From a virus: DNA of 32,262 bases. Of this stretch, positions 9,501 to 24,500 are shown piece after piece. The position numbers and the translations under genes are program-made. The notes beneath the pieces are model-generated. The model did no database searches, was not told the origin of the DNA, and saw only the letters and a program-made list of their open reading frames with translations. Location of the stretch: positions 1-32,262 of IMG/VR virus record IMGVR_UViG_3300021347_000019; one strand, given 5' to 3'. Each line of letters opens with the position of its first letter. Position 1 is the stretch's first letter.

Positions 9501-12500
9501 GATGTCAAGAAACTTCTCTCCCTTGAATTGACAGGAGTATGGGTGAATGAAGCAAGAGAGATACCCAAGTCAATTATTGATGCTACTACTATGAGGGTTG
9601 GTCGATACCCATCTATGAGGGAGGGTGGTGCTACTTGGTCAGGTGTAATCTGTGACACAAACAGTCCAGAAGAAGATCATTGGTGGCCAATCATGGCAGG
9701 AGAAGTTCCAGTACCTGATCACATTTCTAAGGAAGAAAGCAGGATGCTTGTTAAGCCAGACAACTGGATATTCTTCACACAGCCTAGTGGCATGGATGAA
9801 GAACGAGATGAAGATGGTAATGTTACAGGATATAAGCCTAATAAAAAAGCAGAAAATAGAAAAAATATTTTAGAATCATATTATCCTAACTTGGTACAAG
9901 GTAAGACTAAGAGTTGGATAGATGTATATGTAATGAATAGATTGGGTTCTATTCAAGATGGTAAGCCAGTTTATAATATGTTTGTAAGAGATACACACGT
10001 TGCAAAAGAAGAAATACCTGTAGCTGATGGAGTTCCTGTGTATATAGGTCTAGACTTTGGCCTTACACCTGCTGCTGTTTTTGGGCAAAAGGTACGAGGT
10101 AGATGGTTAATACTACAGGAGATTGTGGCATTTGATATGGGGATTGTTAGGTTCGCTGAGTTACTAAGAGCAGAGATAGCTACAAGATATTATAACTGTG
10201 AAGTAAATATATATGGTGATCCTGCAGGTGACTTTAGATCACAGACAGATGAATCCACACCTTTTCAGATATTAAGGGGTGCAGGATTAACTGCTAGACC
10301 AACAAATAGCAATGATGTTTCGCTAAGAATAGAGTCAGTTTCTTCTGTGCTAAATAGGATGGTAGATGGCTTATCAGGAATTTTAATTGACTTTAGGTGC
10401 AAAGAATTGGTAAAAGGATTTGAGGGGGGTTATCAATATCGTCGTTTGCAAGTGTCAGGTGAACGATATGAAGATAAACCTCTCAAAGACAGGTACTCAC
10501 ATATACACGATGCAATGCAGTATCTTATGTTGGGTGCAGGTGAAGGAAGGCAAGTGTTAGGGATGGGTAAACCAATAGAAGCATTTAACGCAAGAGTCGA
10601 ATATGATGTCTTCAATCGCAGACCTAAACAAGCCAGACGACAAGGATTATGGGCAAGAATGTAAGGAGATTGCTATGTGTATAGGTGGTGGAAGCTCAAG
10701 TCCTCCTCCTCCAACTAAGGAGGAGAAGGAAGCTGAAATGGAAAGAGAAGCTCAAAAAGAAGAAGAGACTGCAAAGAGAAAAGAAGCTAGGCAGGATGTT
10801 CTTGAAGAAACTATCACAAGAAGACGTAAGGGATCAGGAAGAAGGTCGTTGTTACGTGGATCAGGTGGTGGTATAGGTTTTTATAACGAGTACAACCAGT
10901 AATGCATGAAAAAACTGCAAATGGTATGATTCAAAGATATGAGAAAGCTCTTGCTGTAAGGCGAGAGTTTGAAGAACTCTATGATGAAATCTTTGAGTAT
11001 TGTTTACCACAGAGGCAGGGATTTAAAAATTATTCTGCAGGTCAGAGAAGAGATGACAAGATCTTTGATGAAACTGCAGTAGTTGGTATACAAGAGTTTG
11101 CCTCTAGGTTGCAGTCAGGCCTTACACCTAACTTCGCTAGATGGGCAGACTTTGTTACTGGCTCAGAAGTGCCAGAAGCAGAACGTGATGATGTAAATAA
11201 TGCGTTAGATGCTGTTACAGATTATGTGTTTGAAATATTACAAACATCAAACTTTGCACAAGAAATACATGAGTGCTTTATAGATCTTGCATTAGGTACT
11301 GCAGTACTACTGGTCACAGAAGGTGATGCAGTTAATCCAGTAAGATTTCAATCTATTCCATTACCTCATGTTGTTTTAGATACTGGCCCTGATGGTAAGG
11401 TAGATCATGTCTTTAGAGAACGTATGATTAAAAACGCAGACATTATGGTTGCGTATCCTAAAGCAGTGTTATCACCAAACATTCTTGAAAGAATTAATAA
11501 TTATCCAGAGTCACAGTGTAAGATACTAGAGGTATCTTGTAGATTGTATGATGATATTAATGAAGAAAAATATTCTTACATGGTTATAGATATGGCTAAT
11601 AAAGATATGATTATGCAGGAGATATACAAAGGTGTAGGCTCTAATCCATTTATTGCATTTAGATGGAGCAAAGCTAGTGGCGAGATTTATGGTAGAGGCC
11701 CTGCAGTAAATGCGTTGTCTGCTATTAAAACCACTAATCTTACAGTAGAACTTATACTTGAAAATGCACAGATGGCTATATCAGGCATCTATCAAATAGA
11801 TGATGATGGTGTAGTTAATGTGGACACAATAAACTTAGTCCCTGGAACTGTTATTCCAAAAGCACCTAATACACAAGGATTGCAACCTATAAGAGCAGCA
11901 GGATCATTTGATGTTGCTAACCTTATTTTAAATGATATGAGAAACAACATTAAGAGAGCATTGTACAATGATATGTTAGGTGATCCTAATAAGACACCTG
12001 CATCTGCTACTGAAGTTGCTGAACGTATGGCTGATCTATCAAGAAAGATTGGTTCTGCATTTGGTAGGCTACAAGCAGAAATGGTACAGCCACTATTGCA
12101 GAGAGTGATTTACATTCTCAAGCAACAGGGCCGAATAGATATGCCTACAGTTAATGGAAGAGAAGTTAAGATTAGAAGTGTGTCTCCCCTTGCACAAGCT
12201 CAATCTAATCAAGATATTGTTTCTCTAAATAGATTTTTACAGACAGTAGCAGGATCATTTGGCCCTGAGGTATTAAACATACTTATATCCTCAGAAGAAA
12301 CAGCTTTGTATCTTGCAAAGAAATTTGGTGTGCCTGATAACTTAATTAGGGATGCTGATGAACGTCAGCAGTTAGTACAGATGGCACAGCAAATGCAACA
12401 AGCCCAACAGCAAGGAGAGATGCCAAGTGGCCCAACCGAAGTACTTGGGGGTTGATGGATACCAACGACCTCGTGAACAAGATGAAAAACTTTCACAAGA

Positions 12501-15500
12501 TGTATTAGCATTATTTAGTACACCATTAGGTATGAGTGTAATGCAATATTTAAAGTCTATCACTGTTGATGCAGTGGCAGGCCCAAACATATCTGATGCA
12601 GAGCTAAGACATTTAGAAGGGCAGCGATATATCATTGCCCTTATTGTTAAACGAATTAATCATGCACAAAGGATAAAGAAATGAATGATACTGTACAAGA
12701 ATCTGCTACAGAAACGTCTGTAGATACTACCTCTGCCTCCACTACCCCTTCTACGGAAACTGTAGCAGATACCAATGCAAGACCTGAGTGGCTACCTGAG
12801 AAGTTTCAAACTCCTGAGGACTTAGCCAAATCTTATGGTGAGTTATCTACTAAGATAGGTCAAAAGGAAGAAGAGATAGAGAAACGTTTGCAAGAAAAGT
12901 TAGAAGAAGAAGCCTTTTCTCAAAGACCTGCTAGTGCAGGTGACTATCAAATACCTGAGGTTTTGAATGAAGAAGAAGCTGCAACGAATCCATTACTCAA
13001 AGAATGGGCAGAATATGCTTGGGAAAATGGTTATTCACAAGAAGAGTTTTCTCATTGGGTGAATAAGTTTGCTGAATATCAAGAGGCACAACAGCCTAAC
13101 TTAGATCAAGTGAAAGCAGAGTTAGGTGATAATGCAAATCAAAGAGTAGAATCAGCACAATTATTCTTACAAAAGTTTTTTCCGACTGAGTTACAAGACA
13201 CAATAGCACAGCTTGGTTCATCTGCAGAAGGCATCAAGGCAGTAGAATTTATACAGAAGCAGATGCAAAGTACGACTATTTCTAACCAAGCTACTGTTCC
13301 TGCAGGTCTTACTCAAGAAGATATTGAGTCAAGAATGAGAGATCCACGTTATTATGATCCTGCTAGAAGAGATAGAGCATTTATAGATCAGGTAAATAAT
13401 GACTTCCAAAAACTTTACGGGTAGTGGCTTTTATAGTGGTCAATCCATTATAAAGTCACATACATCTCATATTAAATATTTGCAAGATAATTTAAGAGAT
13501 ACAGATGTAAGGGAGTGCATCATACATGGTGCTACTCCTTTTCGTGCATTAATGGCAGGTTTCAAAGAAAAAAATGCTGAAACATATACAGTTATCCTTG
13601 ATGACAAACCTGCTATGATGTTTGGTGTAACACCAGTATATGATAATATTGTAGGTAAAATATGGGCATTAGGCACATATGCTATTGAGGATCATTCAAC
13701 AAAGTTTCTTTTTTGGAGCAGAAAAGTTGTAGATTACTTTCAAAAACAATATTATCAGCTAGAAAATGTAGTACCTGCAGACCATACAAGGACTATAGAT
13801 TGGCTTACTTTTCTAGGTTTTACTATCATAGAACAGCCAATAATGATTAACGGATATCAGGTTTTAAGATTTATACGTTGCAAAGGCGATAAAATTTTGT
13901 TAAAGGATAAAGAACAGCCTGTTATAAGCTGATGGCCCTAACGGACAACCAAGCGAAGCTAAAGACGGATAACTGGAAAATTGTAATTTTAATTTTGAAC
14001 AGGAGATCTAAGAATGGCTAACACTATTGATACAGCCTTTATTAGGCAGTTTGAAACCGAAGTTCATCTAGCTTATCAAAGAATGGGTAGTAAATTAAGG
14101 AATACTGTCCGTACTGTAAGCAATGTGAATGGAAGTACAGTACGTTTCCAAAAGATTGGTACTGGTTCTGCCTCAACCAAATCCAGAAATGGTATGATAA
14201 CACCAATGGAATTAGCTCACACCACAGTTGATGTGACTCTTTCAGATTTTTATGCTGCAGAGTACATTGATAAGTTGGATGAGTTAAAGACAAACATAGA
14301 CGAAAGACAAGCTGTGGCACAATCTGCTGCTGCTGCTCTAGGTCGTAAGACTGACGAGTTACTCATCACTGCAATGGATGCAGGTGCAAACTCAACACAA
14401 ATACATGACACAGGTTCAGCTTTAGAAAAAGCAGACTTGCTTTCATTATTTGAAACAATGGGTGCTGCAGATGTTCCTGAGGATGGTGGAAGATATTTAG
14501 CTATGAATCCAAAAGGATATGCTGATTTATTCCTCATTACAGAGTTTGCTTCATCTGACTTTGTTGGGGAGCAGAATCTACCTTATGCAGGTGGAATGTC
14601 TATGAAAGAGTTCTTAGGATTTAAAGTATTCTCAACAAGTGCAGTTACTGCAGGTAAGAACATAGGTTACCACACTTCTTCAGTGGGTCTAGGTATCGGT
14701 GCAGATGTAACTACTGAGTTAAATTATGTACCTGAGAAAGTTTCTCACTTAGCAACTTCAATGATGTCAATGGGTGCTACTGTCATAGATGACAATGGTA
14801 TCTATGAAGTCCTTGATAACAACTCATAAGGAGATAGATCATGGCATTTGATTCAGCTAATTTAATACGTATCGGTGGTGGCTCAGGTCAAAACCTTTGG
14901 TATTATTCAACAACAGAAGCTCAAGGTACTATTGATGGTGCAGGTTATTTCAATAACGCAGCTAATATGTTGAATGTAAATGATGTAATACTTTGTATTA
15001 CAGCAACAGGTGGAACACCAGTTGTATCACATTCATATGTTAATGCGAATGATGGTAGCACAGTTGACATAGTCAATGGTGTTGCAATAACTGCTACTGA
15101 TAGTGACTAAATCTAAATAAAGGGAGGGGGAGAAATCCCCCTTATCTTATATGACAAGTACTGCAGCAAATTCATCAATAGATATAGCATCAAGAGCATT
15201 AGTGCTAATTGGATCTGAACCTATAACATCTTTTGATACTGCAAGTACAGAAGCCTTAGTTGCATCTAATATGTATGAAGATACAGTAAGAGCAACACTT
15301 TCATCAGCAAGATGGCGATTTGCTACAGAGCAAGCAGTCTTAAATCAATTAACAGATGTACCTACTGGCAGGTTTGATATTGCACATCAATTACCAAGTG
15401 ATCTTTTAGTGTTACATGGTGTTACCACAAATGATAGATTAATAGAATATACTGTATATGGTGACAAAGTATTTTCAGATTCCACAACACAAGATACTTT

Positions 15501-18500
15501 GATTGCAGATTATACATTTAGAGCATTAGAGAATACATGGCCTAGTTACTTTTCTTTAGCAGTTGAGTACGCATTGGCATCTATATTTGCAACAGCCATA
15601 GCAAGAGATGATGGCTTAATGCAGGTAATGGAAGCTAAAGGCAGAGAGCTTATGGCCAAAGCTAGAAATCTTGATTCACAACAACAAACAACAAGAAGAC
15701 TATCAACATCAAGGTTTATAACCACTAGGAGAAGTTAAATGGCTAGAGTAAGAGTGCCATTAAATAACTTTCAGTTTGGAGAGGTAAGCCCTGCATTAAC
15801 ATCTCGAACCGATACTAAGGTTTATACTAATGCAGCAGAACAAGTTAGAAACTTTTTTATTAGATCAGAAGGTGGATTAAAGAAAAGAACTGGCACAAAA
15901 AGATGGGCAAACTTTGGTAGCAACCCTGCACATTCATCAGATCTTAGACAATCAGTAAGAATAGAGCCTTTTATATTTTCAGATGATGAAAAATATATAA
16001 TAGCCTTTAGTAATGAAAGAATAGAAATATTCCAGATAAGCCCTACTACAGGTAATATATCTTCTATACAATCTATTACTGGCCAAACATGGTTAGTAAA
16101 TACAACTGCTGCACCTTATCTTGAAGAGATTACATTTGCTCAACAAGGTGATGTGATGTTTATAGCACATCAAACCTTTATGATTAGATTGCTAACAAGA
16201 ACATCCCTTACTACATTTGCAGTAGATACATTTAACTTTGATGAATCAAGAGATGGAAATGAAATATATCAGCCATACTTTCCATTTCAGCCATTAGGTA
16301 CTACCATATCTTCTTCTTCAACAGGTGTAAGTGTTGCAAGCACAATATTGACAACATCAGAGGATTATTTTACTGCAAATCATGTAGGTGTAAATTTGTT
16401 AATAGGAGAAACAAGATGCACTATAACAGCAGTAACAAATGCAACTACAGCTACAGGAACGTTGCATGGAGCTATCAGAAGACAATTACCTATTGATTCT
16501 TTAGAAACTATAGAAAATTCAAGTATAATTAAAGTTACACAAGCACTACATGGTTTAGCAACAGGTGCTAGTATAACTGTAGAAAGAGCAGGATCATTAG
16601 GTGGTATTACAAATAGTCATATTAATGGTTCCCATACTATAACAGTTATTGATGAGAATACTTATGAGTATGACTGTGGTAATACTGCTTCATCAAGTGC
16701 TATAGGTGGAGGTTCTCCAAGAGTAATTACTGGTGCAGCTACATCTGAATGGCAAGAGCAAAGCTATTCTGCATTAAGAGGATATCCTGCAGCAGTTACT
16801 TTCCATCAAAATAGATTATGGTTTGGTGGAACATTAGCACAGCCTGATGGAATATGGGGTAGTAAGTCTGGTCAGTTTTTCAACTTTGATATAGGTGATG
16901 CTGAAGATGATGATGCATTAGACCTTACTGCAAACGTAGGTGAGATATTTACTATTAGGCATTTAGTATCTAATAGAGATTTACAGGTATTTACTACAGG
17001 TGCAGAGTTATTTGTTCAAGCACCAGTAGATAAGCCAGTTACTCCTGCTAATGCACAGATACGTAGACAAACACCTTATGGAGCTTCTTATGTAAAACCA
17101 AGTGTGTTTGATGGTGCTACTTTGTTTATACAAAAAACTGGTAGTGCGTTAAGAGAGTTTTTATTCACAGATGCAGAAGCAGCTTATACGTCTGTTGCTG
17201 TATCAGGTCTTGCACCACATTTAATTATAGATCCAGTTCAGATGACATCTATTAAAGGTGCTTTGAATCGAAGTGAGTCATATGCTTTCTTAGTAAATAG
17301 TGATGGTACATTAGCAGTATTCTATTCTGTAAGAGGTGATCAAAAAGCAGGTTGGGCTTTGTGGACTACGCAAGGTACATGGCATAGTATATGTTCTGTA
17401 CATGAAAGATTGTTTGTGGTTGCAGCTAGAGATGATGGGTCAGGTACAACTAAATACTTTTTAGAAGAGTTCCAAGATGATATGCCTATGGACTTTTGTG
17501 ATAGTTTTACAGGAAGTGCTAGTGTATTTACAGGATTAGCTACATCACATTTTGCTAATGATGCTGTGGTTAAAGCCACAAATGGTAATGACTATCTTGG
17601 TGAGTTTACTATATCAGGTGGACAGATAGATGCTTCAACAGTAAAGAGTGGTATAACACAAGCCTATATTGGCTATGCTTTTACTCCTACAATTAAAACA
17701 TTACCTATAGATGCAGCTATACAAGGTGGCCCTTTAACAGGAGAACCTAGACAGATTCCTAAAGTTGTATTAGATTTATTTGAAACAACTGCTGTAAGTG
17801 TTACAGGGCCAAAGGATTCATCTACAACAAGAGATCTTGTTATTAGAAATGTTACAGATGATATGAGTTTAGATAGGGTAGCAGTTACAGGTAAGGAAGA
17901 GTTTAGGATGTTAGGTTACAGTCGTGATCCAAGAGTAACAGTATCTCAGTCGTTTCCTTTGGATCTTCAAATTAATGGTATGATAGTAGAGGTGGCATTT
18001 TAATGGCTATAGAGTATGCAATAGCTTCAACAGCTTTATCTGTTTTTGGATCTTTGAGTGCAGGAAAGGCTGCAAAAAGAGAAGCAGCTTTAAGGGCAAG
18101 GCAACTTGAAACACAGAAAAAACAAGCAAGACTGCAAGCACTACAAGAACATAATGCAAGATTAAAAAACTTACAGGCATTTATAGGTATGAATAATGCT
18201 CTTGCAGGTACTATGGGCAGGGATTTAGGATCAGATAGAAGTCTTAATAGGCTTATACAAAAGGCGAAACAAGATACAAGTGTTAATGTAGATAGGGCTA
18301 GAGTTCAATTATCAATGGAACAAGCACAAAGATCATTTGCACAAAATATGGCTATACAAAAAGGAAACAATTTAGCTAGGGGTTATAGATATCAGGCTTT
18401 AGGCTCACTAATGTCAGGAGCATATAAAGCATCTACATTAATGCCGCCATCTTCGTCTTTAGACATGGGTAATATTACATAATGGTAAACTTTATTAAAT

Positions 18501-21500
18501 CTAAAGGAGCATCTTTTATAAACAAACCTGTTGGAGTGGCTAGGGTTGATACAGGTGCTATTCAAGCAGGTGAGGCTTTGGCTAGAACAGGACAAAATCT
18601 TGCCAATACATATTTTGCAGAAGCAACAAAAAATGAGCAAAATAAAGGTAGAGATTATGTTGCTAAACTTCCTGTAAGAGATTTAGATGGCAATCTGCAA
18701 TTTAAAGAAATTAGTGGACTAAGTGAAGTTGCAACACAAACTGCTGAACCATTACTAAGAAAAAAATATGGTGAAGCACTTGCAGTGGATATGCAACAAA
18801 ATATCCAAAAGATTAGATTAAAATATGAAGGCAAAATGAATCCTCAGGGATTCCAAGACGAAGCAAAAAGATTTATTGGTGAATATATTGACACTATAAA
18901 AGATCAGGGTGGATCTCAATATACATCTTTAATACAAGATGGTGCTTCAAAATATATAGTTCAAAACTTTAATGACCTTACTTTAGATAAAATAAATACA
19001 GAAAGAAAGATAGGTCTTACTAATTCTATGACAATCATTAGTGAAAGCCTTAATGATACCGAAAGTCAGCTAACTAATGTACCAATAAATATAAATGATC
19101 CAGACTTTCAAGCAGAAATGGAGTTTGCAGAAACAGCTATAGAGTTAGCCAAAGCTGATATACAAGATAAAATATCTGAGGGTTTAAATCCTACTGCTGC
19201 ACTAAATTATACGGAAAAAGCTAGTAATGCAATACCAGTTGGTTTGATGAAAAACGTTTTGCGTGGAAAATCAGCACAAGAAATGTTGCAAATACAAAGT
19301 CAATATAATTTAGGAACGCAAAATAATATATCGGATCAAAAAACTATTGATTATGTTAATTTTATAAAAGAAAAATTTGGCGAAAATAAACAGGTTATAC
19401 AGTTAATTGGTCGTTCAGTTGGTGATCAAAAAGCAATAGAATCTACTAATGCAACGTTAAACAATGCTGCTAAAAAAGAAACCAATCAAATATATACAGA
19501 TATTAAGAAAAGTGCAGCATCTCTTACAGCAGGTGATAAATTTCAAAATTATATTGAAACAAAAGCAGTGCAAATAGATCCAACTGCAGATAATCTTAAA
19601 GATCTATTTGATGAAATAGATAATACTTTAGATACAGGTGTTGTTAAGAATATAGAAGGCTTTGGCCCTGTATTATCTAGTCCTGAGGAAATAAGGGCAT
19701 TAAAAGGAAGAGTTATTGATAAATTTATTACATCATCACTGCAAAGAAATAATGTAGAAATTACATCAAAAGAATACAGTAATATAAAAACTAAAATTGC
19801 CTTTCCTAATAAAGATGTGCCTTTGAGTGAAAATGGCAAAAAGTTTATAGAAGAGTATAATACTTTAAATGTTCAATTTGAGGATGTAAATTTTAAAGAT
19901 GCTACATTATCATCTATATCTAATAAATTAAGAATATTAAAAGAAAATAATACACAAAATAAAGTAACAGCAAATCAACAAAATGTACGTTCACGTATTA
20001 TAAGTGGTACATATATACATTCACAAAGTGGTTCTGAAGTAATAAATCAAGATTTAGGATTATCAGATAATTACTTTATTGATGGTGGTCATAATGAATC
20101 TAATGAAAATTTTCAAACAATAGAAACATATATAAATAGAGGACACATACCATCGTCATTAGTTAATGGATTTAAAAAAGTACTTACAGGTACGGCTAAT
20201 GAGTTTCAAGGTCAAACAATGTTAGGTTTGTATAAACGATACAGTCAACAAACCAGAAATGGAGTAATGGTTAGTGGTTTAGGTGATGTTTTATCAAAGA
20301 ATGAAGCAGCTACATTTGAGACAGTTAGTGAGTTATATCAACAAGCTGTAGGACTTACTGAGTTTGCAGGTATAAAAGGTGTAGGGCCAAATGGGCAAAT
20401 AACATTAAATCAAATTATTACTAAGGTAAAATCTGCATATCAAGAACCATCAAAAGAATATAATTCTAAAGTTAAAGCATTAAAGGCAAATGCATCAGAT
20501 GAGAGAGATATTTTAAGATCATTTAAATTCAATACTAAAGAAATAAACTTTTTTGATTCTTATACAAAGTTACTGATTAGCAATGGCGAAGACTTAGAAA
20601 GTATAGAAACAAAGGTAAAAAATTATAGAAATCAATTTTTTGTTGAAACGCAAGGTCAAGTTGTTGATCCTATGTATAGTTCAAACACAACAAAATCTAT
20701 TTATTCATTGTTAAGAGTTATACCTAATGAAGCAGATAGAGATAGGTTTGTGGATCATGTTAATGGCAACCTGCCTTCTAACTATGTTTTGTATGATGAG
20801 TCATTTAAGCCTGATAGACAAAGTGTACAAGATTTAACAAACATAGAAATAACTTCAGAAATATCAAGAAAATATGCAGGACAAACCTTTGCAACATTTG
20901 CAGATGTTCCACAAGATTTAAGGCCAGATTTGTATGCAGCATCAAGAGCAGGTTTGTTTGATAAGAAGCAAGTAGACAAGTTTGCTGTATTAGTGCCTAT
21001 AGAATATGGTGCAGTTAGTTTGGCAAGAGGTGGTGATTACATTTCACCTACAGCCAATATAAGATATCAAGCATATGAAGTTTTAAATAATGAGCTAGTA
21101 CCAATACAAAACGAACAAGGTTTAGTATTCTTTGATGTTGATAAAGTATTGGACATGGAAAGGCCTATTGAATGATAAATGGCTATGGTAGTGTATACTC
21201 TCCACCTATAGAAAATAGTGAAGATATATTTAGAAGAGTTACACAAGGTGCAACAGCTAATTTTATTCCTGAGACTGATGTAGATGTTCCCTTTTTAGAA
21301 ACATTAGATGCTTCATTAGGATATACTTATATGCCAATCATAAATGCTATAAGTAATACCTACAAATACCATAATGTGTCTGATCCAAACTATAAACCAT
21401 TTATAGATATGGAAGGTTATGAAGAGTACTACGAGCAACTGAGTGATGCAAAAAATGCAGAACATATGGCAGATCTTAAAGCTGACATTGATGAAAATAA

Positions 21501-24500
21501 AAAACGCAGACAAATATTATATAACAGTAGTATAGGCTCACAAATAGTTGCAGGTATATTTGATCCTATTAATTTAATATCTGTACCTTTTGGTGGTTTT
21601 GCATTTGGTGCTATGAGGGCTGCAGGTAGAACTGGTGCTATAACTGCAGGTTTGCAAGTAGGTCAAGAAGCATTGCGTTTGCCTTTTGATCCGTTAGGCA
21701 CAGCTAATGAATCATTGGTAAATATAGGCATGGCTTTTACTGGTGGTGCTGTATTAGGTGGTGCTGTTGGTGCAGTGGTAGGTAGAAAAAGTAATGCACT
21801 TAAACAGTTACAGCAAGATGAATTAGATTTAATTAATCAGGTTGAACAAGGTAAATCACGTTTACAACAAATAGCTGATGATAAAGCTAATGTGGTTGGT
21901 AAGTTTAAAGATGATACTAATGCACAACTACAAGGATTAGAAAAACAAATACCTTTGGATTCTTTTGGTTTAGAAGAATCGTTGAAGAAATTAAGAAATG
22001 AAGGTGTTGAGTTTTTGCCACCTGCTAAAGAAATGCAAGAGAATTTAGATGAATTAATTGCTGCAAAAGATAAAGCAAATACAACAAAAATAAATGAATT
22101 AAAAAAACAAATAGAAAATAAAAGATTGTATGAAAATCAATCAAAACAATTAGAAGATAATAAAACAATATTAAAAGAGGTTGAGCAAGAACTAAGTACC
22201 AGAAGAACAAATGAAGAGGCAATCAAAGCAGGTAATATAGATGATCCTTTAAATTTAGAAAAAAATTGGTACACAGATAATTTTGTTTTCAAAGTTATAT
22301 CAACACCTTTTAAAAGAGTTCTTCAGAGTAAAGCACCTACAAGTGTGAAAGCAGTTGGCTATGATATTGCAGGTGATAGTGGCATGAACCTTGTTCAACA
22401 TAAATATGGACAATCAAGAGGCCCATCTGTTTATCAACTTGCAAAAATAAGAGAAGGTGAGTGGGTAGCAGTACATGATGTATTAAGAAAGATCTATGGT
22501 GAGTTTAGTGGAAAAACATTAAAGCCTTTAGATATAGATATATCCGATACTATATCAAGAGTTACTAAACAGCAGACATATGGTGATTGGTTAGAAAGCA
22601 CTTATACAAAAATAATAAAAGGCACAGAAGAGCTTACAGATATAGAAAAAAGGGTGGCATCACAAATAGATGGATTTATGCAGAGATGGGAAAAAAGACT
22701 TAGAGATCAAGGTATTATAGGTGATTCTGCATCAATACAAAAAGAATTTAATAAAACAAGATTAAGAATTATCAAAGATACAAAAATATTAGATGATATG
22801 GCAAAGAAGTCTAAAGACAATGAACAAAAGTTTTTAGATATTAAAAATGAACTTGATGCACAGCTTAGAGGTGAGAGTAAAAATATTGGATTAACAGAAA
22901 AGCAATTTAATTTTCTCAACTCTATTAACGAAATGGTAAAACAAAAAAACTTTTTATTTAAGGCACAAAGATTTTACAGACAAGAAGTAATAAGAAGATT
23001 AAAAAGAAATAATGCAAAGTTACAAGAGCTAGATAGTAATTTAAAAGCAGCAAAAGAAACACCAGTATTACCACAAAATGAAGATTTCTTTTTTCCTAGA
23101 TATTGGAGTACATCAAAGATTAAAGCAAATCGTGATGCATTTAAACAAATACTTATTAATTGGTACACAGACAATCCAACTGTAGTTGTTAAGAAAGCAG
23201 ATGGTACTCTTGAGCAAACACAAGCACTTACACCTGATGAGATTGCAAGAGCAACAAATCCAGAAAAAGTAGCAAATAGAGCAGAAGAAACAATAAAGAA
23301 TATTTTAAATGAAAGAAGTACATTAACAGAAGATGGAATGGCATTTTATGGTTATGGCAAATCAAAACATTTTCGTCATAGAACATTAGATATACCTAAT
23401 AAATTAGTAGCAGATTTTATAGAAACTAATCCAGTACAGGTTATGAGAGTGTATACCTTACGTGTTGCAGGTAAATATGAGTTTGCTAAGAAGTTCAATG
23501 GTAGAACTGTTGATGAAGTTTTAGATGACATTGATGATGATATGATTAGAAATGGCAGTGATATCAATGAAATTAATGCAACAAGAAAAGATATACTCCA
23601 TTTATATGATCGTGTTGTAGGCAAAGTGCTTACATCACCTGATAGATTAGATCAAAGAGTAGTAAACCTTATTAGATATGCCGCAGAAACAAGCTATTTA
23701 GGCTCATCTGGCTTTTCAGCAATACCTGATTTTGCAAAAGTTATGATGGAACATGAAATGAAATCTGTAGCAAAAGGTTTGTTTGGTATTTTAAATGATT
23801 CAAAGGTAAGATTAAGTGCTAAAGAAGGTAGAATTGCAGGTGAAATATTAGAGATATTACAAGGCGATACTCATTTAAGATTAGTTGAAGACTTAACAAA
23901 TAATCCATTTGAGTCAGGGTTTATAGATAAATCAAGATCATTGTTTTACATTCTTAATGGTTTAGCTCCTTTTACTAATATAATGAAAAGATTTGATGCA
24001 ATTATAAGACAACACTCAATGATTGATTATATGGCAAGAGAAGTAGCAGGAACAGCTAGTGCTAAAGATATTCAGTATTTAAGAAGATATAATATATCTA
24101 AGGAAATGTCTGAAGAAATAATAAATGCAAAAGCATTTGAAAAAACTGAAGGTGGTTTGTATTTAGCAAATACAGAAAAATGGGTAGAAAATGGCATTAG
24201 TTTAGATACACTAGACACATTTAGAACTTCTTTGAATAGTGGTATTATGAACACTATTTTAATGGGAACACCTGCAGATAAACCTATAATTACAGATGGT
24301 ATTGTTTATATACCAAGTAGAATAGGTAAGGTTTTTGGATTAGCTGAAGACACTAGATATAGAGGCTATTCAAGATTAGAGTCTGGTTTGTTGGGTTTAC
24401 CTTTTCAGTTTTGGTCATATAGTTTTGCTGCAGCAAACAAAATTACAGCAGGGTTTGCTACTGGAGCATTGCGTAATAGAACTGCAGGTACATTAGCTGC